Assembly: GCA_900553685.1 (NCBI GenBank)
Contig: USEI01000022.1
Coordinates: forward strand, 1 to 23,932
Length of the DNA stretch: 23,932 nucleotides
Reading direction: 5' to 3'
Source of the DNA: an uncultured Clostridium sp.
GTDB lineage: Bacteria > Bacillota > Clostridia > TANB77 > CAG-508
In this document: in pieces, positions 23,852 through 23,932 of the stretch
Layout of the letters: every line of letters starts with the position of its first letter
Position numbering within the stretch: the stretch's first letter is position 1
Notes under the pieces: model-generated
Database searches by the model: none
The model's input: only the letters and a program-made list of their open reading frames with translations
Told to the model about the DNA's origin: nothing
Position numbers and translations under genes: made by a program

Positions 23852-23865
23852 AAATATTGTCTTAC

Positions 23866-23932
<67 letters not shown>

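Overview
The window looks like chromosomal DNA of a very AT-rich, low-GC Gram-positive bacterium, most likely an uncultured or gut Clostridia. Reasons: strong AGGAGG-type ribosome binding sites, frequent TTG and GTG starts, TGA used as stop, Spo0A-C-like regulators, a DUF5711/CvpA/LCP/PBP5/ComEA housekeeping block, and DUF4179-type membrane proteins paired with small sigma factors. The species cannot be named from the sequence alone.

Left edge (1-2700): the hsdM and half-size hsdS genes of a type I restriction-modification system, both on the minus strand, preceded by an N-terminally truncated macro-domain remnant (DUF6430/ThsA-macro-like). This looks like an eroded defence patch. At 2822-2833 there is a 12-bp copy of a tRNA 3' end with arm-like direct repeats beside it, so this is probably an old integration junction.

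Centre (about 3300-15700): an accessory island of regulators. It has three two-gene modules of an ECF-like sigma factor plus a single-pass membrane protein of DUF4179/anti-sigma architecture (3763-5329; 11522-9620; 13783-15693, the last frameshifted). A fourth module (6999-8582) has the sigma factor and the membrane sensor fused into one polypeptide. Between them lie an XRE regulator, a response-regulator-like protein with a degenerate receiver and a Spo0A-like C-terminus, a second stand-alone Spo0A-C-like protein, two small secreted proteins and the C-terminal remnant of another possible secreted protein. An initiator tRNA-fMet gene (12722-12797) with a consensus promoter, followed by arm-type repeats and a 5'-truncated tyrosine recombinase, sits inside the island and marks it as a site of past integration.

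Right part (15874-23932): housekeeping-type genes. These are a polytopic GT-C-like membrane protein, an Spx/ArsC-family thioredoxin-fold protein, ComEA, a D-Ala-D-Ala carboxypeptidase with a frameshift that removes its membrane anchor, an LCP-family cell-wall ligase, a CvpA/DUF5711 pair, a tRNA-Arg(ACG) and the start of a tRNA-Arg(UCU).

Working model (inference): the island is a collection of paralogous trans-envelope signalling units. An extracellular sensor domain controls a cytoplasmic sigma factor, possibly for small surface or secreted proteins encoded alongside. The fused sigma-transmembrane-sensor protein and the Spo0A-like regulators without a phosphorylatable receiver are the most unusual parts. 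All family assignments rest on reading the translated sequences; no search was run.
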